A stretch of DNA of 64,000 nt from UBA961 sp049317525 (GTDB lineage Bacteria; Bacteroidota; Ignavibacteria; Kapaibacteriales; UBA961), in NCBI GenBank assembly GCA_049317525.1, contig JBMOIC010000002.1, positions 62,001 to 126,000 of the forward strand. Reading direction: 5' to 3'. This document shows positions 53,745-63,704 of the stretch, in pieces. The number at the start of each line of letters is the position of its first letter. The first letter of the stretch is position 1. The translations under genes and the position numbers were made by a program. The notes beneath the pieces were generated by a model, which saw only the letters and a program-made list of their open reading frames with translations, did no database searches and was not told the origin of the DNA.

Positions 53745-55481
53745 ATGTACCAATCGAAACTTTTTACTCCTACACTTAAAGAAGCACCTTCTGAGGCTCA
53801 AATTCCTTCTCATATATTAATGTTAAGGGCAGGTTTAGTTCGTCAATTAGGGGCAGGAATTTTCTCATTCTTACCATTGGGATATCGCATTGTAAAAAAG
53901 GTAATGCACATTATCCGTACAGAAATGGATAGAATTGGCGGACAAGAGTTTCATTTACCTGCTTTAAACCCAATAGAAATATGGGAGCAAACTGGTCGAG
54001 TTGAGGCCATGGGTGATGTTATGTTTCACATTAAAAATAGGGATGGCTTAGTATTAGCCCCTACTCATGAAGAAATAATGACATATCATGCAAGGCAACA
54101 TATAAAATCATATAGAGATATGCCTCAAATTTGGTATCAAATACAAACAAAATTTAGAAATGAGCCAAGGCCTAAATCTGGTGTTTTACGTGGAAGACAA
54201 TTCACAATGAAAGATTCATATTCATTGGATAATTCATGGGAAGCATTAGATTCTAGCTATGATAAACATGCCGAAGCATATAGAGAAATATATAAAAAGT
54301 CTGGATTAAAGTTTTTTGTTGTAGGAGCTTCTTCAGGTTCAATGGGTGGCAGTGATTCACAGGAATTTATGGTAGAATCTTCATTTGGTGAAGATACATG
54401 TGCTATATGTGATATTTCTGGATATGCAGCAAATATAGAGGTAGCAACTAGTGCTTTACAGCCAATAGGTAGAATCCAAAGTGATGATTTACCAACAAAA
54501 TTTGCTACTCCACATGCTAAAACAATTAATGATTTAGTAGAACAGTTTAACTTTGATAAAAACAGATGCGCTAAATCAGTAGTATATATTGCAGATTCTA
54601 AGCCTTATTTAATTCTTATGCGTGGAAATGACGAGTTAAATGAAGCTAAGTTTCAACATTTTATTGGGGCTATTCAATGTCGAGCAGCTGATGCAGATGA
54701 ATTATTGCATATTACAGGTGCTCATGCTGGATCAATAGGGCCAATAGGTATTAATTCAACATGTACTATTTATGCAGATAATCTTCTTAAAGATGCTAAT
54801 GGCCTTATTTGTGGAGCAAATGAGGATGGTTATCATTATTCATCATTAGATTTATTAAGAGATACAAATGTTCATGCATATGCAGATTTCAGAGTAGTTC
54901 ATGAAGGTGAGCCTTGTATTAATGGAAATAATCCTTTAAGAATTGTGAATGCTATTGAGGTTGGACATATCTTTAAATTAGGTACGAAATATTCACAAGC
55001 CCTTGGTGCAACATTTGTAGATGAACAAGGAAAAGATCATCCTATTATCATGGGCAGTTATGGCATAGGTGTAGAAAGAATAATAGCTTGTGCAATTGAA
55101 CAAAACCATGATGATAAAGGAATTATGTGGCCTTTATCAATTGCACCATATCATGTTCATTTATTAGGATTAGGTTTACATAAATCGGCAGAAGCAGTTA
55201 AAGCATGTTCTGATATCCATACTATGTTAGAAAATTCTGGTATTGAATGTTTATTCGACGATAGAGATATTTCACCAGGAATAAAGTTTAATGATGCTGA
55301 TTTAATTGGTATTACATTTCAACTTATTGTTGGAGACAAAGGCCTAAATCAACATCAATTAGAATTGAAAATTCGTGCAACTGGTGAACGTATTCTTATA
55401 CCGATTAGCGAAGAGCATGGTGGTTTAACGAATATATTAACGACGATACAAAAGCAAATAATACATAATACAATACAATGA
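53745..55481 (+). CDS. proS: Prolyl-tRNA synthetase (bacterial type)
   Basis: This 578-residue class II synthetase charges tRNA-Pro. It has the motif-1 region RQLGAGIFSFLPLGYR, motif 2 FRNEPRPKSGVLRGRQFTMK, and the bacterial YbaK-like editing insertion over about residues 230-385. Motif 3 lies in GSYGIGVERIIACAIEQ, and the anticodon-binding domain occupies the last 110 residues. The ATG at 53745 has no evident Shine-Dalgarno. The end overlaps the PHP gene by four bases. Confidence 0.97.
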   Translation: MYQSKLFTPTLKEAPSEAQIPSHILMLRAGLVRQLGAGIFSFLPLGYRIVKKVMHIIRTEMDRIGGQEFHLPALNPIEIWEQTGRVEAMGDVMFHIKNRDGLVLAPTHEEIMTYHARQHIKSYRDMPQIWYQIQTKFRNEPRPKSGVLRGRQFTMKDSYSLDNSWEALDSSYDKHAEAYREIYKKSGLKFFVVGASSGSMGGSDSQEFMVESSFGEDTCAICDISGYAANIEVATSALQPIGRIQSDDLPTKFATPHAKTINDLVEQFNFDKNRCAKSVVYIADSKPYLILMRGNDELNEAKFQHFIGAIQCRAADADELLHITGAHAGSIGPIGINSTCTIYADNLLKDANGLICGANEDGYHYSSLDLLRDTNVHAYADFRVVHEGEPCINGNNPLRIVNAIEVGHIFKLGTKYSQALGATFVDEQGKDHPIIMGSYGIGVERIIACAIEQNHDDKGIMWPLSIAPYHVHLLGLGLHKSAEAVKACSDIHTMLENSGIECLFDDRDISPGIKFNDADLIGITFQLIVGDKGLNQHQLELKIRATGERILIPISEEHGGLTNILTTIQKQIIHNTIQ

Positions 55482-56302
55482 ATCAATTAGCAGATTTACA
55501 TACTCATACCACATTTTCTGATGGTATACTATCTCCTACAGAGCTTTTTACCAAAGCTAAGGAAGTTGGTTTGAGTGCTATTGCTATTACTGATCATGAT
55601 ACCATGGATGGATATTTAGCTTCAATCCACATTGCCGAAGAACTTGGCATTCAGCTTGTACCAGGAATCGAATTAAGCTGTTATGAAAATGCTAGAGATT
55701 ATCATTTATTAGGATTTTTTCAAGATCCTGATAATCCTAATCTAAAGAAGAATCTTGAATTATTTAGACATGAAAGAGAAAAAAGAGCCGAAAGAATCGT
55801 TAGTAAATTAAATAGACAAAATGTTGATGTTAGTTTTAATGATGTTTTAGATAAAGCTGGAGTTGCCCCAGTTGCTAGACCTCATATTGCAGCTGTTATG
55901 ATAGAACAAGGTCATTCCCCTGATATCAAAAAAGCTTTTGATCAATATTTAAGTTATGGTAAACCTGCTTATGAACCCAAGTGGAATTTTCCTGTAGAAC
56001 TTGGCGTTAAATTACTTAATGAAGCAGGTGGTGTAGCTGTTTTAGCACATCCTGGTAGATATTTACCACAACAAATCTTAGCTAAGTTTATACAAAAAGG
56101 TTTAGATGGAATCGAAGTTATCCATCCTTCTCATTCTGAAGAAACTCAAATATATTATAAATCTTTAGTCGATCATTATTGTTTGCTTTCAACTGGTGGA
56201 TCTGATTTTCATGGTTCGCGTGAATATGATGCAACAAATTTTGGAAAATTTACTGTACCTGTTTCAACAATAGAAGCAATGCAGTCTTTTTTGAAACATT
56301 AA
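55478..56302 (+). CDS. PHP-domain phosphoesterase
   Basis: This 274-residue protein has the PHP metal-binding motifs: DLHTHTTFSDG, ITDHDTMDGY, GIELSCY, VLAHPGRYL and STGGSDFHG. This set matches the 3',5'-nucleoside-bisphosphate phosphatase/RNase-AM-like PHP proteins. ATGA coupling with proS places it in the proS-PHP-ribH run. The precise substrate is not fixed by sequence. Confidence 0.87.
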   Translation: MNQLADLHTHTTFSDGILSPTELFTKAKEVGLSAIAITDHDTMDGYLASIHIAEELGIQLVPGIELSCYENARDYHLLGFFQDPDNPNLKKNLELFRHEREKRAERIVSKLNRQNVDVSFNDVLDKAGVAPVARPHIAAVMIEQGHSPDIKKAFDQYLSYGKPAYEPKWNFPVELGVKLLNEAGGVAVLAHPGRYLPQQILAKFIQKGLDGIEVIHPSHSEETQIYYKSLVDHYCLLSTGGSDFHGSREYDATNFGKFTVPVSTIEAMQSFLKH

Positions 56303-56310
56303 TAATTATT

Positions 56311-56784
56311 ATGAACTCTATCAAAACTATCGAAGGTAATTATACTCATGCATCCGGTAATTATGTTATTGTTGCAGCAAGGTGGAATTCTTTTATAGTA
56401 CATCACTTAATTGAAGGTGCAATCGATACATTAAAACGTCATGGTATTGATGAGTCTTCAATTCATCTTGTTTATTGCCCAGGTTGCTATGAAATCCCTC
56501 TTATCACAAAAAAATTAGCTTCATCTGGGAAATATGATTCAATCATCACATTAGGCGCTGTTATCAGAGGCTCTACACCTCATTTTGATTTAGTTGCTTC
56601 TGAAGTCTCAAAAGGTGTTGCACAAGCTTCATCAGATACAGGTATACCATGTTTATTTGGTGTATTAACTACCGATACCATAGAACAAGCAATAGAAAGA
56701 GCTGGTACAAAGGCAGGAAACAAAGGCTCTGAAGTTGCCCTAGCTGCAATTGAAATGGTTTCTTTAATGAGTAAATTATCATAG
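56311..56784 (+). CDS. ribH: 6,7-dimethyl-8-ribityllumazine synthase
   Basis: This 157-residue enzyme performs the penultimate step of riboflavin synthesis. It shows ARWNSFIVHHLIEGAIDTL, the catalytic-region LGAVIRGSTPHFDLVASEVS, and FGVLTTDTIEQAIERAG, with GNKGSEVALAAIEM at the C-terminus. It forms large oligomeric shells. It is the last gene before a terminator. The other riboflavin genes are not in the window. Confidence 0.95.
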   Translation: MNSIKTIEGNYTHASGNYVIVAARWNSFIVHHLIEGAIDTLKRHGIDESSIHLVYCPGCYEIPLITKKLASSGKYDSIITLGAVIRGSTPHFDLVASEVSKGVAQASSDTGIPCLFGVLTTDTIEQAIERAGTKAGNKGSEVALAAIEMVSLMSKLS

Positions 56785-56812
56785 TCATCTTTAGATACAT
56801 ACTTTTTTGCAT

Positions 56813-56843
56813 AAAAGCAGATTGTTAAAGATCTGCTTTTTTT
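56813..56843 (+). terminator. Intrinsic terminator of the proS-PHP-ribH operon
   Basis: AAAAGCAGAT (56813-56822) and ATCTGCTTTT (56831-56840) form a perfect ten-base stem with an eight-base loop, and the T-run continues to TTTTTTT. It is 29 bases past the ribH stop. Confidence 0.88.
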
Positions 56844-56879
56844 ATACAATATATATACGAATTCATATTTTCTATTTTT

Positions 56880-58850
56880 ATGATGAATAATCAAAATATT
56901 ACTTCTTTGCTTCAAGAAGAAAGACTTTTTGAACCCTCAGAACAATTCAAACAGAATGCTAATTTTTCATCTAAACAAGAATATGATGATTTAAGAAAAT
57001 ATGCTCATGAACATCCACTCGATTTTTGGGAACAACAAGCACAAAATCTCCATTGGTTTGAATCATGGAAGACAATTCTTGAATGGGATTATCCCAATGC
57101 ATCATGGTTTAAAGAAGGGAAAATCAATGCATCTTACAATTGTTTAGATAGACATATTAACTCTTCACATAAAGATAAAATCGCTATTTATTGGGAGGGA
57201 GAACCTGGTGATACAAAATCGTTAACCTATTCAGAATTACATAAACAAGTATGTAAAATGGCAAATGGTTTATTATCACTTGGGATAAAGAAAGGTGATA
57301 TTATTGCAATTTATATGGGTATGATTCCAGAGGCAATAATCGCAATGCTAGCATGTGCACGAATAGGTGCTACACATAATGTGATTTTTGGAGGATTTTC
57401 AGCAGATTCATTAAGAGATAGAATACAAGATTCTCAAGCAAAATGCTTAATTACCCAAGATATTGTTTTTAGAAAAGGTATAAAGTTATCTTTAAAACAA
57501 ACTGCTCAAGAGGCTGTTCTTCAATGCAATAGTATACAATCTGTCATCATATTTCAAAGGACAGAACATCAATGTTCTGTGGATTCTGAAAAAGAAATTT
57601 TGTGGCATGACTTGATTGAACATCAATCAGATATTCATATACCACAAGGATTTGACAGCGAACATCCCCTATTTATTCTGTATACTTCTGGTTCTACTGG
57701 AAAACCAAAGGGATTACTTCATACTACAGGTGGCTATCTTACTCAAGCACATTATACTTTTTCTCACGTGTTCGATATAAAGAATGAAGATATCTTTTTC
57801 TGTACAGCAGATATAGGCTGGATAACTGGTCATAGTTATGTAGCATATGGTCCATTATCTGCTGGAGCAACAATTTTGATATATGAAGGTGTTTTAGTTT
57901 ATCCAGATGCTCATAGAATTTGGAATATCATTGAAAAGTATAAAGCTACTATACTCTATACCGCTCCAACAGCTATTAGAACTTTTTTGAAATTAGGAGA
58001 TCAATTTCCATTAGCACATAATTTATCATCATTAAGACTTCTTGGAACTGTTGGGGAACCGATAAATCCCGAGGCATGGATATGGTATAAATCTATCATC
58101 GGCAAAAACGTATGTCCTATTGTAGATACTTGGTGGCAAACTGAAACTGGTGGAATTATGATTGCTCCTATACCAGGCATTATAGCAACTAAACCCGGCA
58201 GTGCTACTTTGCCATTACCTGGAATTATAGCAAATGTAGTTCATAAAGATGGTTCACAATGTGAAATCAATGAAGGTGGCTATTTGGTGATAATGTCTCC
58301 ATGGCCTGGAATGGCAAGAACCATTTTTGGTGATAATGAACGCTATAAACAGGTATACTGGAGCGAATATCCACCAAATACTGAACATAAAGGATATTAT
58401 TTCACAGGAGATGGTGCAAGAATTGACAAAGATGGATATTTCTGGATTATGGGCCGAGTGGATGATGTAGTTAATGTAAGTGGACACCGTTTGGGAACTG
58501 CCGAAGTAGAAAGTGCACTAGTTTCTCATCCAGCTATTGCAGAAGCAGCAGTTATTGCTAAACCAGATGAGATTAAAGGAAATGTTTTAATTGCTTTTGT
58601 TACAATTAAACAAGAAGTGAATTATGATATAAGCACACTAAAACAAGAATTAAAAGATCATGTTTCTGCTCAAATTGGATCGATCGCAAGGCCCGAAGAT
58701 ATACGTTTCGTAGAATCTCTACCCAAAACGAGAAGTGGTAAAATTATGAGACGCCTTTTAAGAGAATTATCCTCTACGGGAGTGGTAAATGGAGATACAA
58801 CTACACTTGAAGATTTCAATGTATTAGACCAACTTAGAGAAGAAGAATAG
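56880..58850 (+). CDS. acsA: Acetyl-coenzyme A synthetase
   Basis: This 656-residue AMP-forming enzyme activates acetate. The nucleotide-binding motif is YTSGSTGKPKGLLHTTGGY. WWQTETGG and TGDGARIDKDGYFWIMGR follow, then VNVSGHRLGTAEVES. The regulatory acetylation lysine lies in PKTRSGKIMRRLLR near residue 615. The length is typical of Acs. Two ATG codons are possible (56880 and 56883). It starts after the ribH terminator. Confidence 0.96.
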   Translation: MMNNQNITSLLQEERLFEPSEQFKQNANFSSKQEYDDLRKYAHEHPLDFWEQQAQNLHWFESWKTILEWDYPNASWFKEGKINASYNCLDRHINSSHKDKIAIYWEGEPGDTKSLTYSELHKQVCKMANGLLSLGIKKGDIIAIYMGMIPEAIIAMLACARIGATHNVIFGGFSADSLRDRIQDSQAKCLITQDIVFRKGIKLSLKQTAQEAVLQCNSIQSVIIFQRTEHQCSVDSEKEILWHDLIEHQSDIHIPQGFDSEHPLFILYTSGSTGKPKGLLHTTGGYLTQAHYTFSHVFDIKNEDIFFCTADIGWITGHSYVAYGPLSAGATILIYEGVLVYPDAHRIWNIIEKYKATILYTAPTAIRTFLKLGDQFPLAHNLSSLRLLGTVGEPINPEAWIWYKSIIGKNVCPIVDTWWQTETGGIMIAPIPGIIATKPGSATLPLPGIIANVVHKDGSQCEINEGGYLVIMSPWPGMARTIFGDNERYKQVYWSEYPPNTEHKGYYFTGDGARIDKDGYFWIMGRVDDVVNVSGHRLGTAEVESALVSHPAIAEAAVIAKPDEIKGNVLIAFVTIKQEVNYDISTLKQELKDHVSAQIGSIARPEDIRFVESLPKTRSGKIMRRLLRELSSTGVVNGDTTTLEDFNVLDQLREEE

Positions 58851-58869
58851 TATCATGCGTCTTTGTATG

Positions 58870-59463
58870 CTATAAAGATAATTTGTCTATTGAGTCAAAA
58901 ACAAATGTATGAATTGGCTTTCTTGTTCTTGGAGTAATTTCTCGACTTTGAAAAGGTTCAGGCAATACCTCATGACTATCCGGATAACCTAAAGCAATGA
59001 TACTAACAATAGAACAATGATTGGGAATATTTAAAAGAGATTCAGCTATATCCCTTTTGAATCCTCCCATTTGATGACCTAATATTCCTAATTCGGCTGC
59101 TTGCAATAGTAAATATGTTGAAGCTGCTCCTACATCATGCCATGCATGAAGATTCATAGATCCATCTGAAAAATGTGTATTAGCAATTACTGCTATTAAT
59201 ACTTGTGCATCCTTTGCCCAAACCTGATTCCCGCCTGCTAAAGTACTATACATTAATGAAAATAATTCTGAATCTTTACTACCAAAAACAAAACGCCAAG
59301 GCTGCTCATTCATACTGCTTGCCGCCCAAGAAGCTGCTTCAAAAAGATGATTAAGCGTTTCTATCTGGATTGTTTTCTTAGCAAATGATCGCGCGCTCCA
59401 TCTTTGTAGTAATAATGGATGAATTTCATATTGAGTTGGTACTATTTTAGGATGTTTTTTCAT
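58870..59463 (-). CDS. Nitroreductase-family FMN oxidoreductase
   Basis: This 197-residue protein has the nitroreductase landmarks: LQRWSARSFAKKTI (FMN-phosphate region), SSMNEQPWRFVFG, VGAASTYLLLQAAELGILGH and a C-terminal Arg/Lys-rich tail. Members reduce nitro compounds, quinones or flavins with NAD(P)H; the substrate here is unknown. It converges with acsA across a 19-base spacer. Confidence 0.88.
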   Translation of the reverse strand: MKKHPKIVPTQYEIHPLLLQRWSARSFAKKTIQIETLNHLFEAASWAASSMNEQPWRFVFGSKDSELFSLMYSTLAGGNQVWAKDAQVLIAVIANTHFSDGSMNLHAWHDVGAASTYLLLQAAELGILGHQMGGFKRDIAESLLNIPNHCSIVSIIALGYPDSHEVLPEPFQSREITPRTRKPIHTFVFDSIDKLSL

Positions 59464-59677
59464 TGAAATCTCTCATTTGTAAAATGTTTTAACATTGTTA
59501 ACAATGCAATAAGTTCATAAAGTTTATTTTCGATACAAATACTTAATACCATGCAGTAAGGCATAATTATTGATAGTTTTACCTGTAATATACAAGCATA
59601 GTAAATTATTATTTTTATAATAATTATTAAGATACAGTTCACTTCTTTGTAGCATAGAAGTAATTCATGGAGAAACT

Positions 59678-62377
59678 ATGGCATTACCACCAGAAAATAT
59701 AATAATCAAGCGATCAAAAGTTATATCCAGCACTTCAGATTCTAATGTTGAAGATAATGATGTGCAAGATATAAAGCAAAAGACTTCACATAAAAAGACA
59801 AAAATCAAAGAAGATATTTTACCACAATTATCTAATAGACAGATACAAATAATAGGAGTATTTCTCGCTTTATTTTCTTTATTGATTCTAATTGCTTTAT
59901 TAAGTTATACTTCAAAGGATGAAGCTAATGCAGATATTCATCTACAAGATATCTTTAGTATCATAAAGGGAGATCAAGATATTCAAGCAAAAGCAGATAC
60001 AACATATAATTTGCTAGGATTATTCGGGGCAGTATTAGCAGATATGTTATTTAACAAGTCATTTGGATTTATTTCTATTGTATTCCCTTTTATTGGATTT
60101 ATTTGGTCAAAAGAACTATTATTCAATGATAAAATCTCTTTAAAATCCATTAGGTCTACAAGTTATATTCTACTCTTTAGTCTAATTATATCTGCATTTT
60201 TTGGAACATTATCATTATTATTTCCACAAATTAGAATAGAATGGTATGGCACAATTGGACTTTTTCAAGCAAATATATATAGTTCTTTGATTGGCAAATT
60301 TGGATCTTTATTATTATGCATCGTAGCTGGTTTTATAACAGTTACTTTAGGATTAAATATCACCTTACATACTGCTATTTCTACTCTATCACAATATATA
60401 TCTTCTTTATTTATATGGTTAAGAACATTTTTTGAAAAAACACAGTCACAATCTTTATCTAGTAAAGAGATTAAGAACAAGACAATTTCATTTAATGATA
60501 CATATCCTCAACAAGAAATTGACAACAATGAAGAACCTGTGAAAATTGTCAAAAGGATGTCAACAAGCTCTCAATATTCAGATGATATTCAACGCCATAT
60601 GCCTGTAATTATTAGAGGTAATGAATTTAATGATAGCGATGATCCAGGAATTATATTAGCAGAACGCCCTAAAAAGAAAACTAGCAATTTAACATTCGAA
60701 GAAGCGCTTGCTGAACGTTCTGTATTCAAACCACCTATTGAACAAACAGAAGAAAAAAAACCAGCAGATAGTATTCAATTAGATTTTACCAAAGAAGCAT
60801 CACAACCATCATTAGTTCTTAATGTTCAAGAAGTTGTATTGCAATCGTATGATTTACCTCCTAAGGATTTACATCATTATCGTATGATGATACAGGATGA
60901 AAAAATAAAATATAGTCCACCTAATCTTGAATTATTACAAAAACAACATGAACATGTAATAAAGGTTGATGATGCAGAGTTAAAAGAAAATGCACGTTTA
61001 TTACAAGAGAAATTACTAACATTTAAAATTACGATTCAAGATTTAACTGTAACGCCAGGCCCAGTGGTTACACAATATGAATTTGTACCTGCAGCAGGTA
61101 TAAAGATATCCCAAATCGAAAATCTATCAGATGATATAGCATTAGCTCTTAAAGCACGTGGAATTAGAATAATTGCACCAGTGCCAGGCAGAGGTACAGT
61201 TGCTATCGAGATTCCAAATCATAAACCATCACTTGTTTTATTTAGTAGCATTATTAAATCATCTAAATTTCATGATTCAGAACATCGTTTATCGCTAGCC
61301 CTTGGCAAAACAATTTCAGGCGAAGTATACTGTGCAGATTTATCCAGAATGCCTCATTTATTAATTGCTGGTTCAACTGGAGCAGGAAAAAGCGTTGGAA
61401 TAAATACAGTTATATGTTCTTTATTATATAAGATGCATCCTAAAGATTTAAAATTTGTGATTATCGATCCTAAAAAAGTAGAAATGACTTATTATGGATT
61501 ATTAAAAAATCATTTTCTTGCATTATCTCCAGATACAGATGAACATATCATAACAACCCCACAAAATGCAGTAGCCGTGCTTAAGTCATTATGTGTTGAG
61601 ATGATGAATCGTTATGAAATATTGGCAAAGGTTGGGCAAAGAAATATTGTTGATTATAATCAAAAAGTAAAAGAAGGTAAATATAAAGATAGTGGAACAG
61701 AACATTCTCCTATGCCTTATATTGTATGTGTTATCGATGAATTAGCAGATTTAATGCTAACAGCTGGAAGAGAAGTAGAAGAGCCAATTATTAGATTAGC
61801 ACAATTAGCCAGAGCTGTCGGTATCCATATGATTGTAGCAACTCAAAGACCTTCTGTAGATGTTATAACCGGCCTTATAAAAGCTAATTTCCCTGCTAGG
61901 ATATCGTATCAAGTAGCATCCAAAATAGATTCTAGAACTATTATCGATGGCGGAGGAGCTGATCAACTATTAGGTAATGGTGATATGTTGTTTTTACCAG
62001 GTGGCTCTCCAAAACCAATTCGAATTCAAAATTCATTTTTATCTACCGATGAAGTTGAAAATATATGTATGCATATAGGAAATCAACAAGGCTATTCTAA
62101 ACCGTATATGTTACCAACTTCTATCGAAAAAACAAATGGTGGTAGTAGTTTGATTGATGATTCCAGAGATGAATTGTTTGAAGAAGCAGCCAAAACAATT
62201 ATTAGACATCAACAAGGTTCTGTATCATTATTACAAAGACGATTAAAAGTTGGATATGCCAGAGCAGCCAGAATAATGGATGAATTAGAAGCAGCTGGCA
62301 TTGTTGGCTCTTTTGATGGTTCTAAAGGAAGAGAAGTATTATTAAATAATGAAACAGATTTAGAAGCATTATTATAA
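59678..62377 (+). CDS. ftsK: DNA translocase FtsK
   Basis: This 899-residue protein anchors at the division septum and pumps DNA. Four membrane helices lie in about residues 55-240, a charged linker to about 400, and a motor with Walker A GSTGAGKSVGIN near residue 568. YIVCVIDELADLMLT gives Walker B, followed by RLAQLARAVGIHMIVATQRP. The C-terminal winged-helix gamma domain (ISLLQRRLKVGYARAARIMD-like: SVSLLQRRLKVGYARAA) reads KOPS-type sites. A Shine-Dalgarno TGGAGAA precedes the ATG. It is 11 bases upstream of kdsA. Confidence 0.96.
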   Translation: MALPPENIIIKRSKVISSTSDSNVEDNDVQDIKQKTSHKKTKIKEDILPQLSNRQIQIIGVFLALFSLLILIALLSYTSKDEANADIHLQDIFSIIKGDQDIQAKADTTYNLLGLFGAVLADMLFNKSFGFISIVFPFIGFIWSKELLFNDKISLKSIRSTSYILLFSLIISAFFGTLSLLFPQIRIEWYGTIGLFQANIYSSLIGKFGSLLLCIVAGFITVTLGLNITLHTAISTLSQYISSLFIWLRTFFEKTQSQSLSSKEIKNKTISFNDTYPQQEIDNNEEPVKIVKRMSTSSQYSDDIQRHMPVIIRGNEFNDSDDPGIILAERPKKKTSNLTFEEALAERSVFKPPIEQTEEKKPADSIQLDFTKEASQPSLVLNVQEVVLQSYDLPPKDLHHYRMMIQDEKIKYSPPNLELLQKQHEHVIKVDDAELKENARLLQEKLLTFKITIQDLTVTPGPVVTQYEFVPAAGIKISQIENLSDDIALALKARGIRIIAPVPGRGTVAIEIPNHKPSLVLFSSIIKSSKFHDSEHRLSLALGKTISGEVYCADLSRMPHLLIAGSTGAGKSVGINTVICSLLYKMHPKDLKFVIIDPKKVEMTYYGLLKNHFLALSPDTDEHIITTPQNAVAVLKSLCVEMMNRYEILAKVGQRNIVDYNQKVKEGKYKDSGTEHSPMPYIVCVIDELADLMLTAGREVEEPIIRLAQLARAVGIHMIVATQRPSVDVITGLIKANFPARISYQVASKIDSRTIIDGGGADQLLGNGDMLFLPGGSPKPIRIQNSFLSTDEVENICMHIGNQQGYSKPYMLPTSIEKTNGGSSLIDDSRDELFEEAAKTIIRHQQGSVSLLQRRLKVGYARAARIMDELEAAGIVGSFDGSKGREVLLNNETDLEALL

Positions 62378-62388
62378 GTGGATTAAAC

Positions 62389-63171
62389 GTGAAAAATAGA
62401 TTTAAATTAATTGCAGGACCTTGCCTAGCTGAATCAAAAGAATTATTGCAAGAAATTGCTGAAACTCTTAATCCTATTGCAATAGAACTTGATTTTGATT
62501 TTATTTTTAAAGCATCATATAGAAAAGCTAATCGTACAAGTGGTAATAGTTTTACTGGTATTGGAGATGTACAAGCTTTACAATATATATCAGAAATCGC
62601 ACATTCCATTAATAGACAATCCATTACAGATATTCATGAAACAACAGAAGCTGAAGTAGCAGCTAGATATGTTGATATTTTACAGATCCCTGCTTTTTTA
62701 TGCAGGCAAACCGCATTATTAGAATCAGCTGGCAAAACAGGTAAAATTGTAAATATAAAAAAAGGACAATTTCTAGCTCCTGACGATATGAAAAAACAAG
62801 CAGATAAAGTGTTTCATATTGGTGGTAAAGAAGTATGGCTAACAGAAAGAGGTACTACTTTTGGTTATCATGATTTAGTAGTTGATTTTAGATCTTTAAT
62901 AATCATGAAAGAAACTGGATTACCTGTTATTTATGATGCTACCCATTCATTACAACAACCTGGCGGAGGTGAGCAATCAGGTGGCCTTAGACAATATATT
63001 GCACCTTTAGCAAAAGCTGCTGTTGCCTGCGGCATCGATGGTATTTTTATCGAAACTCATCCATATCCACATTTAGCAAAATCAGATGCAGCAACTCAAT
63101 TCCCACTTGATAAAATGCGTGATTTTCTTCATGAATTAGCCGATATTCACTCACTTGTTTCAAAATCATGA
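62389..63171 (+). CDS. kdsA: 2-dehydro-3-deoxyphosphooctonate aldolase (KDO-8-phosphate synthase)
   Basis: This 260-residue enzyme condenses phosphoenolpyruvate with arabinose-5-phosphate for LPS. It starts with GTG at 62389. The family motifs are LIAGPCLAESKELL, FKASYRKANRTS, IVNIKKGQFLAP, LTERGTTFGY and DATHSLQQPGGG. It is slightly short (usually about 280) but complete. It overlaps the LptC gene by four bases, which pairs two LPS functions. Confidence 0.95.
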   Translation: MKNRFKLIAGPCLAESKELLQEIAETLNPIAIELDFDFIFKASYRKANRTSGNSFTGIGDVQALQYISEIAHSINRQSITDIHETTEAEVAARYVDILQIPAFLCRQTALLESAGKTGKIVNIKKGQFLAPDDMKKQADKVFHIGGKEVWLTERGTTFGYHDLVVDFRSLIIMKETGLPVIYDATHSLQQPGGGEQSGGLRQYIAPLAKAAVACGIDGIFIETHPYPHLAKSDAATQFPLDKMRDFLHELADIHSLVSKS

Positions 63172-63704
63172 ACTATCTGTTAATGATATTATTGTGTTGT
63201 TGTCTTTTGTCTTGTCAAGAAGAAAACAAACAAACAATCCAGATAAAAGATACAGTAATAACTAAAGATATTCCTACACATGAAATATGGAATTTCTCTA
63301 TGGTATTTACTGATTCTAATAAAACTAGAGCTATTCTTAAAGCAGGTAAAGCAAGAGTATTCGAGCAAAGATATGAAACATTATTAGACTCTTCGGTTCA
63401 TGTAGACTTTATGAATAAATCATCTAATGCAGTTGGCTTTATGATTTCAGATTCAGCTAGAATTGATGAAAATACAAGAGACATGTTTGCTGCTGGACAT
63501 GTTCTTGTTCGCTCAGATAGTACAAATACAACACTTAAAACATCTACTTTAATGTGGAAAGAAAAGCAGCAACTATTTTATACTAAAGATAAAGTTCATA
63601 TTACTACATCAACTGAGATAATCGATGGTTATGGAATGGAAAGCGATATATGGCTTAAAAACTATAAAATCTTCAAAGTTAGTGGTACTAAGCAAATAGA
63701 ATGA
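63168..63704 (+). CDS. lptC: LptC-like LPS export lipoprotein
   Basis: This 178-residue protein has a lipoprotein signal with lipobox LLSC (C16). The body follows the LptC pattern: ILKAGKARVFEQRYETLLDS, VDFMN, DSARIDENTRDMFAAGHV, LKTSTLMWKEKQQLFYT and YGMESDIWLKNYKIFKVSG. LptC is an inner-membrane or periplasmic bridge of the Lpt machine; a lipid-anchored form occurs in Bacteroidota. ATGA overlaps couple it to kdsA and the following gene. Confidence 0.88.
   Translation: MNYLLMILLCCCLLSCQEENKQTIQIKDTVITKDIPTHEIWNFSMVFTDSNKTRAILKAGKARVFEQRYETLLDSSVHVDFMNKSSNAVGFMISDSARIDENTRDMFAAGHVLVRSDSTNTTLKTSTLMWKEKQQLFYTKDKVHITTSTEIIDGYGMESDIWLKNYKIFKVSGTKQIE

Noticed and set aside
59604..59625. Nine-base AT-only inverted repeat before ftsK
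   Set aside because: Arms of only A and T with a four-base T loop are likely by chance in this composition, and no promoter or T-run context supports it.
59460..59642. 60-residue hydrophobic frame upstream of the nitroreductase gene
   Set aside because: It needs a GTG start without a Shine-Dalgarno, and its Ile/Tyr-rich content is expected from the AT-rich spacer.
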